From positions 2,919,001 to 2,983,000 of the forward strand of contig OX387204.1 in NCBI GenBank assembly GCA_947561715.1: a stretch of 64,000 nucleotides of DNA, in the 5' to 3' direction. The notes beneath the pieces were generated by a model. The model did no database searches, was not told the DNA's origin, and worked only from the letters and a program-made list of their open reading frames with translations. Of this stretch, positions 1 through 12,898 are shown in pieces. The position numbers were made by a program, and so were the translations under genes. This DNA is from Ascidia mentula. Its lineage: Eukaryota > Chordata > Ascidiacea > Phlebobranchia > Ascidiidae. Each line of letters begins with the position of its first letter. Within the stretch, counting starts at the first letter, position 1.

Positions 1-3000
1 CCTTCTGGACAAACTGACAAATTCGATTTACGAAAGAGTGGAATAGTTCAAACAGAAACGGCATGCTGGCGTGAAAGACAAACACAAGGACAATTTTTTC
101 CAAGCACCGATCCACGTAATGTGGGCCAATATAGGACATATATAATGGCCAAAACGAAAATAGGCAACACGTTTAAGAGCACACTTGCAGAGAAAATAAT
201 AGACAAACACCAGATGGCCTTGGGTTTTTTTGTCCTTATATCCTTGCGTAATGGCTTTTGTGGTCTGAAAGTCTAACACCAGCTGTATTTCACCCTCGTG
301 GTTGGTTTTGTGGCTACCGGTCTGTGACGTCACAGTGTTCTGGTAAAATCGGGCCCTTTATAGTTTGAAGTCCAAACGCTAGACCAAGGAATATCCTACA
401 ATGGTTTGGGTGTCAATTTCGCAATGTGTGCGATCTTAATCCATACAACAACAGTCATTTGTTCGACGTGTCCCGGAAAGGCCGAATATAACTTTGTTTT
501 ATACACCGCAATCAAATCACAAATACGTCATAGGAATACGCCGAGGCCTTCAACGTACAAAGACCTATACGGCTAGGGGCGTGTTCGGTTGAGGCCCAGC
601 TACCGGGCGAAGCGAACTGGGACGCAGAGGGAGCGCGCGATTTTAGGCACGTCACGTGACCCATGAATAATTAATTGCGATCGAAATAAATTTAAGCCCC
701 GCTCGCGTGTTCCCTATGTCGTCATAATCGCAATGAAGAAGGGCCACGTTCCGGGATCTTCGCCAGGAGCGGCTTTCGCTTTGGGGTGAAGGCATTAAAA
801 TGGCGACAAAGGCGAGAAATTTGAACAGACGCAAACTGTATTGTGACGTTTTCCTGTTTGCTACCGACTTCCATTGTCCCTATAATGACATGTTACAATT
901 TTTTTTGAGATACGTGAAACTGTTTACCGTGTTTCGAAATGAAGCAAAGACGAATCTTCCAATTCAGCACAAGTCGCTAATTCAGTTAGACTGCTTCAAA
1001 AGTTGCTTTGCGATCTTTGCAAAATTTCCGTAGAATATTTTTTAACTTGCACTACATGTTAACACTAAACACCATTGTTTGTTCCGCCAAGTTTATAATT
1101 TGTCGCAATAAAGAAATACATTTTGTCCAGATGCCAAGAAGCCACCGGCAGGTCATATAAAAGCCCTCACAATATTCATGCATTCGTGGACTGTAAGCAA
1201 GTACCCAAAACCGATGTATTTTCGTCGCCCAGCGAATATTTGTAAACAAATTGACGCCTTTCAGAGGGAATATCAAAGCGGTTTAAGGGGGTGTGAGTAA
1301 AATTAAATATTTAATGAATGAAGGCATCAAATATTAAAGCACTCTCACGGTTGTTCATATTTAATGAACCAGGGCCGTTGAGGCTGCGGCCGGGTCTCTG
1401 TGCCGTAACGTGGGGTTCCACCTTAACGTAGCCTACTTGCGGGCTCTGTAACAAGTGGTAACGGTCAAGTTCGGCATTTAACTCATTCCACTAGCAGGAG
1501 CGACGCGAAACTTTATCCCATCTATAATGTAGGGAGTTTAATCGAAAATAGGTAAATTTATCCAATGTTTATTGCTGATAAAATATTTTGAAAATTAATG
1601 AATTGAATTTTTCGTTGTTTTTTAAAATGCTGTGTACAAAAATTCCTTTTTAGCAGAAAATTTGAAACTATATTACAAAAATATAGTAAAAACTATATTT
1701 AACAAAAATATATTCAGAAAAAAATAAACAAACGAATTGTTTTCTATAAACTTTAGCAATGTACTTTGTTAACACCTAGTCCAAGTTTTTTGCCTTTAAA
1801 AGTCCTCATCGTGTGCAAAATTCCCAACCCGTTGTTTTTGAAAGTGGGGGGATTACATCTTAATATACAAAACATTTCCTTCCCACGCGTCGCCGTCGAC
1901 GTTGTTCGCGGATTACGTCACCGTAATCTTGTCACGTCATCATATCGCGCGTGAAGTCGCGATGCAGGGATAACAAAACGCATCTGTGGCCTAGCGTCTC
2001 GGGTGGCCAAAAGTCGGCGGGATCGATTTTTTATTACGCGCGTGCACCCATTAAAGGGCCTTCTTTCTGTAATTAGCCGCGCGATGTATGTGCACAATTT
2101 TTCGCGGTCCGGACATCTGCCACATTTTGCTGCAATGTCGCGGGCCTGTCCCGCCAACGGAAAGATGAATATGAGGCGCCCTGGGACCGCAGGCGACTGA
2201 TCTGCTTTAAGGCTAAGCGAGGATCGAACTATCGGTACCGATGGGTTTGTGTTGTTGTTGTTGGCGCTTCCAGGTACATAGAGCGGTTTTCTGTCATAGT
2301 CGGGATAGTGCGAAATTAAATCACTCGCTGGCGACCATGTTCACGACTGGAATAATTTTGTAAGAAAAGTATAAGTGGTTCCAAACAGGTGAGTAGCGAA
2401 CCGCGTTTACGTTGGAAGATTGGGACTACTTCCGTCTGCCTTTCCAACATCCGATTTGCACGGGGTGAAACCCACGAAAAACGGACAGCTGCCTAATTAT
2501 ATAAACACTAGAAAACGTGTAAATCTCTTCCTGCGGACTAGAACTAGCCCTTCCGGTATTTCGTCCAAGTATAGCGGCTGCAAAGCAGCGATGCAACCGC
2601 CGGGATGTTCTATGCCAGCAATACCACCTGTCATCCCCCAAGTCACGTGATCGCCGGCAGTGACGTACGTTGGCACAAAAGGCAGAGAGAAAAAGGGTGG
2701 TGCATTCAGTCGCTGTGGCGCGTTCGGTCTGAGGGGCAAGAAAGGATCATTTTAGGCAAGGTAGCGGTGTGGCGTGTGGAGCCTTTCAGTATCGGGGTGA
2801 ATAATTTATTAATCGCTGGGCTCCGCTGAGAATTTGCAGATTTTATAAAATATTCATAGTTAAAAAAGTGCGAATGATGAGTTTTTATTTGTCGAGCCAA
2901 TCTTTAATTTGTTTTCATCGCTTAATAAACACGACAGAGACACGCGAGGGCAAAAAGTTGTGCTCGGGGCGGAGAAATTCAACAACCTTTCTGCCGCTAG

Positions 3001-3251
3001 AAATTGGTTCACATGGCAGAAAAAAATATAAACAGTTTATTTTATTGAGGAAGATTTTTGCTTTCATATTATTTTGCCGCGAGATAATGAAAATTAATAT
3101 TCAACCTTATTTTAGAAACAATGCCTGAATAAACTACACAGTAGATGTAGACAGAATGAATCGCAGTCCGGTTTTTAAACAAAATACAGCAGTTTTGTTT
3201 TTAAATTCTGTTAATTTTCTTAACAAAGATTATTTCATGTTTTCATTTCAG
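1..3251. other. Upstream region of POU4, no coding gene recognised
   Basis: I find no convincing coding exon here. The open frames present (the longest about 100 codons, minus strand, 28-333) have no recognisable motif, and several overlap on opposite strands as expected by chance in CpG-rich DNA. The stretch lies directly 5' of the POU4 coding region and holds AT-rich homeodomain/POU-like motifs, notably ATGAATAATTAATT at 663-676, a related TGAATAATTTATTAAT at 2798-2813, and repeated TTTAATGAA motifs at about 1309-1367. It ends at a pyrimidine-rich AG (3250-3251) that could be a cis- or trans-splice acceptor for the POU4 first coding exon. Regulatory function is inferred from position only. 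Confidence 0.6.
663..676 (+). promoter_or_regulatory. Candidate POU class IV binding site
   Basis: The motif ATGAATAATTAATT closely matches the AT-rich site preferred by Brn3/POU4 proteins (core ATAATTAAT preceded by a POU-specific half site). It lies about 2.7 kb upstream of the POU4 start codon. Autoregulation by POU4 factors is known in other animals. That this site is used here is an inference; AT-rich matches also occur by chance. Confidence 0.35.
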
Positions 3252-3327
3252 AACCGAACAAGTCGTAGCCGATTTGACTTGCTTTCATTCTTCTCTCTAA
3301 GTGGATTTATCAAACCTCCAACTCATC

Positions 3328-6300
3328 ATGTTCACAAACATGCTCGCACCCCACCATCATCGTCCACCCTCGCCGGTCAACACCGTTACCACGCTCAACA
3401 CCAATAACTACTCCAGCGAACAGAAGTACACCCCCCTTCACAACGCGGCTGATGCGATGAGACGTCATTGCATGACGTCACCAGTCGCATATTCCGTAAG
3501 TTGGCAGCGATAATTAAGATTCAGTAACGTTTTCTATTAAGTTTTGTTCTCACTGTTCAGAGGCGTTTCGCAAAATGTTATGATAACTAATCCATTCAAT
3601 ATGGACACAATGTTGTTCATTCAAAAACTTATAAAACAGTCGTTGCTGTCTTAGTCGTTTTACATTAAAATTGCAAGACAACCTCATTAAAAGTATATAA
3701 GGATGGGCAAAACTTTCACGGAATGTTATATAGAACTGGCACCTTTGATGCCAAAAATGCGAGAAAAACAATTTTTACGCGACCAACGCATTAAGGCTTC
3801 CGAAACTTTATGCAATTTCGAGTGGACAAACTGAAGCAAATGTATCAAATCTATCCGGTATCGATCGCCCATCACGCAGCAGTGAAAGGCAACTTTCATA
3901 TATCAAATAGGAGACGGACTGGTGTCGCTGCCCATCGTAATTACGTGAAGCTGTCGGGAACGCTCGTTAATTTTCCGCCGACATCTGCAGATTTCATGCC
4001 TAACAAAATGGCGCCCTTACTCATAATCCATAGCGCGACTATTCGCATTGCCGGCAACGGAATCGGGGTCAAACTGTACAGCAAACAAGACACTCTCACG
4101 GAACAACTTGCATAGAGCATGTGTCAGCGCCATATTAAACTACTTTCAAACAGATAGGAGTGTAAACAAAAGTATTTGGGTTGTTAAACACACGTTAGAC
4201 TTTACCAGACCAAACATTGACTTGTGCCTAGGGGCATTTAAAATGTGTGATGGTGTTATCAGGACCAATTTGGCGGCTTGCATTTGAATAACATTTACGT
4301 TTGTGTGCAGGGCAATCTATTTGCTGGCTTCGACGAATCCTTCCTAGCTAGAGCTGAGGCTCTGGCAGCTGTGGATTACACCGGAAAGAACCAGTTCAAA
4401 CCGGAGCCGAGCAACCACTCCTATTACGCCCCATCGGCCACACATTATGTGACCCAACAACACACAGCCCCCCCTATGCCTCCACCAGGTAAAGGAACAA
4501 GATCATTTGTGCTTTTCGTTGTGTTGAATTAACACAAAACGTTTGATCTGTTATTTTTTTACACAAAAGCAATTACTTCGCGTTACATTTATTACATTTA
4601 TAATTGATTTGGGTGAACCTTTAACAATTTTTCTTAAACTCATTTTTTTGTTATCACAGTATACAGTTCAATGCACCCCCCACCGGCATTTCATCACACG
4701 GCGGCGCTACAATCCACCCTCGATACCAGCGACGTCATCGATCAGCTGGGATCTTCCCACGGGTAAATTCCCCTCTCTGCCGCAGTTGTTTATTTAAGTA
4801 CTTTGCAGCAAATAACGTTACTTGTATGCACAGGGCCTTTCCACCCTACCAGCACCCAACCTTCAACACGTCATCAGTGATGATGTCATCCGCCGATCCG
4901 GTGGCGCAACCTCATTACATAAGCCACACAGCCCCACCGTACAACCCAACCAGTCATTTCCATCCTGTGTCGTCATCAATTCATTCCTCTATTCCTCCCA
5001 CCCCAAGTTTGACGACCACAGCCACAAATCAACCAGGTACATTTACTTTTGTGTCATTCACGAAGTTTGTATTTTTCATTATCGCAGATGAACGTCCGAT
5101 ACGGGCAATGCTTTTAGTTGTACAGTGGTGCAAAAGGCGGTGCATCTTCGTTTTGCCTCAGTCGCTCTTGTAGTTGATAGCTAATTACTCACAATGATCT
5201 TTAACTTGAACGTCCAATAAGTAAGGGATATTTTCGTCCTCTAATGATCATTTTTTTGCTGTAGGTTCGCCGAACACAATTGTGGCAAACTTTCCAGCCA
5301 GCGAGTACGATGCGGACCCCCGGGAATTAGAAGCATTCGCCGAAAGGTTTGTCCCTGGTTTTTGCCCAAACGCATCACATGCAAGTTTGTTTATCATTCC
5401 GCCTTATTTCAGATTTAAACAGCGACGAATTAAACTGGGTGTGACTCAAAATGACGTTGGAAGAGCTCTTGCGAATCTCAAATTGCCAGGAGTTGGATCT
5501 TTGAGCCAAAGCACCATTTGTCGGTAAGACACTTGTTTTCTTTTCAGTAACTTAACGTGTGCTGGACAACGCTGTATTTTGCACACACCCATAACTTGTA
5601 TGATTACATTACACGCTTGTGGTGTTGTTTCAAATCAATGAAATGTGTATTTTGCGCAAAAAACAACTACGTACATGAACAATACACAAAAGAAATATAA
5701 TGGCATGGGCACCGAAAAAAACGAAAAGGTTATCGAGTCAGGCGCCCATAAAGTGCTTGACGAGAAAAACTCACGTTTAAACAAATTGACCTTTTTGTGC
5801 GGACATTTTGCTTAACTGATGTTTGTAACATGTTTCAGGTTCGAATCGCTTACTTTGAGTCATAACAACATGGTGGCTCTTAAACCGATCCTCATCGCCT
5901 GGCTGGAGAAGGCCGAAGAGGAACACAGAAGAAAAATGGAAAACGCGGGATTGGGGGATAAAAAACGTAAAAGGACTTCAATTGCAGCCCCTGAGAAACG
6001 ATCCCTGGAAGCCTATTTCGCTGTACAGGTGAGGATTGTATGTTGCCTTAAGAAATATTTTTGCATATTTTCGTTATACAAGCTTTAACGCGGTAATTTA
6101 TCATCAAATACCCGCTGCATACAAGTGTATGGCATGATACATTACTACTGCGTTGCAGCTTGTATTACGAAATGTGTGTATAAACAAATGTGTAATTCAA
6201 CTTTTATGTGATTTGGTTCCTGGGTTTGCCTCCTTAACTGTTATAATACTTGTATGGTTCTATAACGTTGGTTTGCTTTTCTACAGCCACGACCTTCCTC

Positions 6301-6541
6301 AGAGAAAATAGCCGCCATTGCGGAAAAGCTCGACCTCAAGAAAAACGTGGTTCGCGTTTGGTTTTGTAATCAAAGACAAAAACAAAAGCGAATGAAGTTC
6401 TCAGCTTTTAACGCGGTAAGTTTGCCATCACAGTATTTCACACAAATTTCCTTGCTCGCTTGTAGTGCAATGGAAGGAATAAACACGTGCTACAACACAA
6501 GATTAAAAATTTAAATTATTTTTCAGGAAGGAATGATGTAG
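3328..6541 (+). CDS. POU4: POU class IV homeodomain transcription factor (Brn3/POU4)
   Basis: Nuclear DNA-binding regulator of sensory neuron differentiation. Coding exons: 3328-3495, 4311-4488, 4660-4762, 4834-5036, 5265-5346, 5413-5523, 5839-6028, 6287-6415, 6527-6541, all GT-AG with matching phases, giving 392 residues. The POU-IV box ([11 protein letters not shown], about residues 67-77) is diagnostic of class IV. A His/Pro/Ser/Thr-rich linker follows, then the POU-specific domain at about 233-307 ([31 protein letters not shown]) and the POU homeodomain at about 323-383 with recognition helix [15 protein letters not shown]. The start is MFTNMLAP, 77 nt after a pyrimidine-rich AG that may be a trans-splice acceptor. 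The last coding exon is only 15 nt (EGMM, stop); reading through the exon 8 donor would instead add about 33 unrelated residues. The family and class assignment is secure; the C-terminus is less certain. Confidence 0.95.
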
Positions 6542-9500
6542 CTTGAAAACAACGGGATGAAGCCACAAAATGCACTGTGTACCCTTTTTCAAAGCATCAG
6601 CCTCGGGCCTCGCAGAGGTGTCTCGTGTCTCAGTCGATTCGCGAAGCAACGTTAACTGTGATGCGAACGAGCAAGCGCTCTCTTCACCGACTGACTTCAA
6701 TCTGCTTCGAACTGAAACGCGCTAATGGCGCTGAACCATTGCTCTGTGAAACATTTTGCACCGACTTTATTGATTCTTCAATCTCCGCTACCGCAAGGGA
6801 TTAATGCGCACACTGATGCACCGGATGCGGATTTAAAAGTTTCTCTTTTTCGCCGTTTTTAGTTGCGGGCTCTTTTCTTTTCTTGCTTTTTTTTCCATAA
6901 GTTTTCAGTTCCCCTCGCTGCATGTTGCAATACATCGCTTGTAAAATACAAGTTTGTGTCAGCACTGTACGTTGTTGATTACGGGGCGGGGCAATGAGTG
7001 TTAGAAAATTTATCAGTTCGAATAATCGCCAGTAAGGTGATCACAATATTCACAGCAGATCAAAAAAAACAATCAACAGATGTAAATCTCTTATTTGTAA
7101 CAGCAGTAAAAATCCCACCCTATAAACTGTTTATTAACAAACTATTTGCAAGTCAATGTAAACAACCAACAGGGAGTGTTTGTTTTAATGTCAGATTTAT
7201 CGGACGTGGATTAAAACTTAGGGATTAGAACCTGCAAGACCGCCGAGTTGCCATCAGCAGCAGATGCTTGTCAATTGTTACGCGTTTTCCTCCGTCCCTC
7301 GAGATCAGTTTTCAGGTAGATGATATGACTGAAACCACCCATTGCGCGCGGGATGCCAGACGCCATTTATATGGACGGGGCATATTTGGCCCGCGGCAGT
7401 TTTGTCATGACAGCTGTTTGCCTTGGCACGTGGCTCCACTTTGAGCCTGAAACGCACAAACACACGTTTTATATGCTACCGGGTAAAGTTCGGTTGTTCG
7501 TATTATGTAATTATTTGAATACCCGGAGATTTCGCGTCTGTTTTAAATTTCTGAAAAGCCCAAGAAGTCAAAACAGTTTGGGTGCACGATTGCCATGGAA
7601 TTAATGAGAATAATTAGGTTTCAATTAACGTTTTGGGGACAATTTAAAAAATCGCAGAATATATTTTAAAAACATATTTTTTGAAACAACAAAATACTTT
7701 ACGGATGTCATCCATAAAGATGTTGGAGAAAACACTCAAAAGACATAATATGTGCATTATTTCCTCGCAAGGGGTTTGGGCATTTGTGATAAAACTTGAG
7801 GGGGAATAACACATTTTTTTAAGCAACTTTGATTGATTGAAGGGTGCAAACACCTTGAAAGGGAAGGTAAACGACAAGCTTAGTTCACCGGCGAAATTTA
7901 GCCGCGGGCTAATAAAATATTAAAACGAGCAATTGACTAAAGTAGTTCATTAATATTCAGACATAGGCAAATTATCGCCACTTGCACTGGTTGAATTATT
8001 CATTGAAGGATAAAATATTCAGGAGTGAGCCTTTCTCGCTACTCATTACTAATTTATTTCCCAACGCCAGCCGGAAGGTTGACATCGGTGAAACGCAAAC
8101 TCGACAGCCGCGATTCGGCATCGCTTCGCCCGCGAACGGATTACCTTTGTTTTTACAACAGAGCCTCAATATCGGGACATTCGCTTGCGAAGGCAAATTC
8201 ACGTTTTCGGGAATGTTAAATTGAGGTAAAGCGACATCTCGGAAGGTTAAAGTGAATTTTGCCTACGTAATTGCGGAAGGAACAGGACAATATTTTACCC
8301 AAACCTACGGACGAACAGACCCTGTACGGGGTAAGGGCGAGGCAAGAACAATCCACGTCACCGAAAATTGACAGGCAAAACATATGCTTCATTTTTGTGA
8401 AGCCGAAAAATCTGTCATTTGGAACGGCCAAAATCGATTAGCGTCATCGTATTAGTACCGATCCAAACCATTACGGGGCTTGCTATGCATTAGGTCGGTC
8501 CCGCAGGCGACGCAGCGGGAATTTTAGTTATTGGTCATTGCTGGCGCGTGCGCTGTCGAGGCTGTGGAACACATTGGCAAGCCATTCCGCACAAACATAC
8601 GTTAGTTGTTATTTTTGTTTTTGTTTATTGATTTTAGCACGTGGAGATGCGTTTTGCAGAACCGGAATTTCAACGTATACAAACACCGTTGAAAAAGACG
8701 CAATGTCTATTTGTAGAGTAAATAAAATAAAATTGAAATAAAAATTAATTTAATGAAAGTTTTGTATTCACCTGGGTATTTACGACACACAGACGCTCGA
8801 TCGTAAAGTAACAACTTCGGCACGCGTTTCAGAACGCCTCATTATTATTTGTTAAAGCGCACTGACATCGCGGCGCAGGTGAATTGCTCCTCGGATTTTG
8901 ATTCCATAGGTGCGCCAGCAATTTTCTTGTAATTTCATTTGTCGCCGACAAATTGCGTTGTTTTGTATTGGCGCTGGGGGAAAGGTTCCTCACCGGGCAA
9001 TTTTGCTTGTTCCAACTGCCCCGTTCCTTTGTGTTCGGCCAATAATTGTTACTTTAAAAGCGCGTGGGTCACAAATGTAACCCCTGCCACAGGTGATTAC
9101 GTTTTCGTGTGGCCATTGATCAAATAGCGTGGGCCGCCCTCTTCAAGTCGATGTCGCCCGCAGAGCATTAACTGGGATTTGATGCTTATGACTGGTCGTG
9201 TTTTCGCCTCGGTTCTGCAAAGGGTGATGAGTTGTAATAGGTTGTAAACTGATGGCGCTCACAATAGAATGACTGCTTTTAAGTTACAACACTGGAGACG
9301 CCGGGACTACTAAATACACGCTTTTGGTTGCTCATTTCGCCACCCACGAAACAGTCAGGACCATTAACAGAGGTAACCTAAGAAAAATAAACTAAGAAAA
9401 AATGTACACTCTATGCATTGGCAAAAACAGATGTCGGCGTTGCCATGGAAGCAGTTAAAATGTAGCTGGGGCGTAACAGAAATGGCAGCAATCGTCCTGA

Positions 9501-12500
9501 AATTATGGTATCTCTATGGGCGGTTAACAGGTGCTATGGTTGTATAGGACAGCATGTGCGCCCGGGCATGGGCGATTTAAACCGACCTGCGACTCGGGGG
9601 TGTCTGTCGTGCGCCATGCACCCCCGGGGCATGCACAGCAGACGGTACACGTGCAGGTCACGTGACTCGCCAGCGTACGAACGCCCCGCGGATCGTTTCG
9701 CATTGTTGTCTACACTTCCGCCTTGCGCGCCAAATCGTAACTCGTCACTTACCAACTCTTAGCGTTCAGCCTTCCTGCTTGAAATAAAACTACGTCCAGA
9801 TTAGGTAATTCCCCTACGGTGAGACATAATATCCGGTTGAGTATACGATCCAAGTAGTCCGAGGTCCGATGTAATCCCTCGTTCGCTCGATCGCGGAGAC
9901 GGCGGCGCAAACACCTCGAGCAGTTTGATATCAGCTGAAACTTCACAGAAGTGATGACCGCATCACTTGCCAGTGGTAAAGCAGAAATGATGGCGAAAAA
10001 TGCGAGTTGCTTTCGCGTCCTTTCAATATTTTATCAAGCGAATGTTTTATAAAATATTCAGGCCTTCATTGCGAATGCATGACCAAGTTTAATAAATATT
10101 AAATGCTCATTGGACTTTTTAAATTTGTGACTTTTGTCGCTCGATTGAATGTAATCAATTAGCGGCACCGACGTAGCCGGAAATCAAACCCAGTCGCGCC
10201 GTGTCCAGTGTCAGTCGAGCAGCTTTCTGGACATATTGGGCATCACAGGTTGATGGGAAAGCTAATATTGTGTAGTCGAACAACACAAAATCGCGTGTCC
10301 TAACTTTGACATCTTGACGTCACAAAAGCAAAAAAAAAATACACCAACTGTAATTCAAAATATCAAAAAAATAATAATAATATGGATAGGGAATTATTGA
10401 CGCAGGTGTGCAGCTCCTTGATTGTCATGGGAAACATTTTAAACGCAAGCAAAAATAATATTATGTCCAGATCGAGAAAGTTGGAAGATGACGAAACACT
10501 TTTAACCATACAAGTACACAGGATGTAAATCAATTCACAAACCACAAAACTATCAATGCATTTTTCACCGTTCGTTGTTTTGGTTTTTACAGTTTAGCAA
10601 TATGGACCCAATAATTCGAATTATGAGAACAATCTATTAGGTCTCATCAATGCAACATTTGTCCGCCCATAGCGTTTTCACTTCGCTTTCTTCTTGTTTG
10701 GTGCTCAAACGAATGACAGTGATTGTGTAATCACCACAAGCGGAAATCTTTCTCTGACTGTTTGGCCGGCTAGATTGTCTTGCCAAGAGTCACAACATGC
10801 TGCACCGATGGGGCCTGAGTAGATCGAAACAATGGCTCACATATTTTACCGATAATGTCAAAAAAACTCAAGGTTCGTACAGGTAGTTTAAATTTGCACA
10901 AAAGCTGCATTACCACCGTATATAGACCATAATTACTATTGCGTTTAGTGGTGTTATATAGTCAGCAGGCATTTTTTGATGGGGGGGGGGACCACTGTTC
11001 ATCCTATTGGGGGACAAATAACTACGGTTTTTAGCGGGAAAAAGTTCATGGTTTTGAACTTTACAAGTCTCTCGGGCGCCTCTCTGGCCGCGCCTACGTT
11101 TGTTTTAAATGTCGACGCAACATGCGGATTTGGCCCAGTCTTTGTTTGGGTCATTTTTGGTTGCGTAACGTTTGTTGAGGGAAAAAGGTTAAGCCTGTCA
11201 GGTTTCTTAAATTTTGATGACATAACGACATGCAGACTTCAATTACAATTGACCGAATCAATTAACCACTGCAGGCCAACAAAGCGTAAGGACTTCCTAT
11301 TAAAAAAAAAACAGTAGCAAATAGCACGTCAAGTGGAGCGGACCTTAACAACAACTGGCACACACATGATTTTTAATCATTTTTAGGGGACGCCAGACGC
11401 CAACAGTGGACGAGCGAAACAAAAACCAAGGCGGTAAATTAGAAAAAACACAGTCCACTGTGAGGCAGCGAAAATTTCATTTTATTTTCAACACGTGATG
11501 TAACATGTTTTGTTCAGTGTGTTTAGCTATTCCTCGTAGTTCTGCACCGTTGCAGAGGCCAGTGATCCGCTCCGCGTCGCCGTCATTAATTATTGAGGAT
11601 AATCGATCCTACAGTCCCATGCAACTGGAACGTGTTCGAACGCCATCCGCTCCACGACCAGCCCGCTGTTGAACATGACACTGCGAGCTGACGGGATAAA
11701 CAGCGCGCGAGCAACAAGGGGGGAGGGGTGTGGGGGTGCCTGCTTTTCGGCGCCGACTGTTTGAGGGGCGATGAATTTTTGATGCAGCGAACAGGTGCAA
11801 GGCCTGAGACCACCGTTCGAATATGAAATATTTATATTTTAGCCCGATTACACCGTGAAAATGAACTCACCCAACACCAGATCTTGATGACGCTTCACCG
11901 TTCGTTTTACCATTGTGATATAGGAAGTGAGTTTGCGGTGAATGGAGTCCTGGCGTTTGGCCATATGCAATTGCTTCACTTTAAATAGCTTCTGTCAATT
12001 GACGGCACTAGAACATTTACGAGAAAGGGGTTTTACTGTAACCAATTTTCAATTCTTTGTGATGTTCATTGTGTGGTTTTCCTTTCAGTTGAACCAAACT
12101 TTAATCAATACGTAGCGTGGTGGGTTCCACCTAGTGGTAAAAATTACCATCACAGCGGATAGTTTACTACACAATGTAAGTGGTTAACGGACTGATTTAA
12201 TCAACAGCCCTTCACGAAATACCAATTGCCGCTTTTCCTTGACTGGATTCGAATGCAAGTCCTTTTTGGTCCAATCACATCTTAGGATTGTACGACTGAC
12301 ACAAGCGATATTGTCAGTAAGCCGTCCAACATTAGTTACACAATAGAAGTTTGTGACACCGTTAGTTTTTGGCTTTCTATGAAAGCAAGAAAATGGTGAC
12401 ATGGAACATTCAAACTTCTTCAAAACTGTGCGAGCTGCAGACAGATGGAAAATTCTTTATGGTTCAAGCAAATTTCCATTAATATTTTTACTTTTGCATC

Positions 12501-12898
12501 TTTCAAGCTCCTGAACCCATCCGTTGACGCCCGGCTACGATGATTAGCCGATCAACGCCTTTACTAACACTGGTACAAGTTGACGTATTAAGGTTTTCGA
12601 ACAGTGTCCGCCATCGGGAAAAAAAACATTTTTATGAAAAACATCCCCTTTAATGATTATATGATAGAGAGCTTATGCGTCAAAAACAAACAACGCAGAA
12701 ATATTGGGGAATGTAAATGAAAGTGGAAAGCTTCGAAGTAAGAAAAATTCCGACCGCACTACCTACAATACAAGCTCCGTTTCGCCAGCTAGCGGTCAAA
12801 AACTTAAACGAAAAAGAAGTTTGTATGATTTTGTGCCATTTCCCCTTTTGATCAGAACAACGAGAATTTCAAACGCTAAAACAAGCGGAACCGATGGA
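6542..12898. other. Intergenic, no gene recognised
   Basis: About 6.4 kb between the 3' ends of POU4 (+) and TTC29 (-), which converge. It should hold both 3' UTRs. An AATAAA lies at about 7910, and a reverse-strand ATTAAA at about 12652 lies some 250 nt past the TTC29 stop; either could be a poly(A) signal. Open frames such as 10976-11317 (+) show no domain, have opposite-strand twins and begin beside an 11-G run at about 10980. A near-palindrome built on CCCCCGGGG lies at about 9617-9633. Nothing else was supportable. Confidence 0.5.

Noticed and set aside
10980-10990. Run of 11 G as a possible structural or regulatory element
   Set aside because: A single homopolymer without further G-runs nearby cannot be given a function; it may be a slippage site or sequencing artefact.
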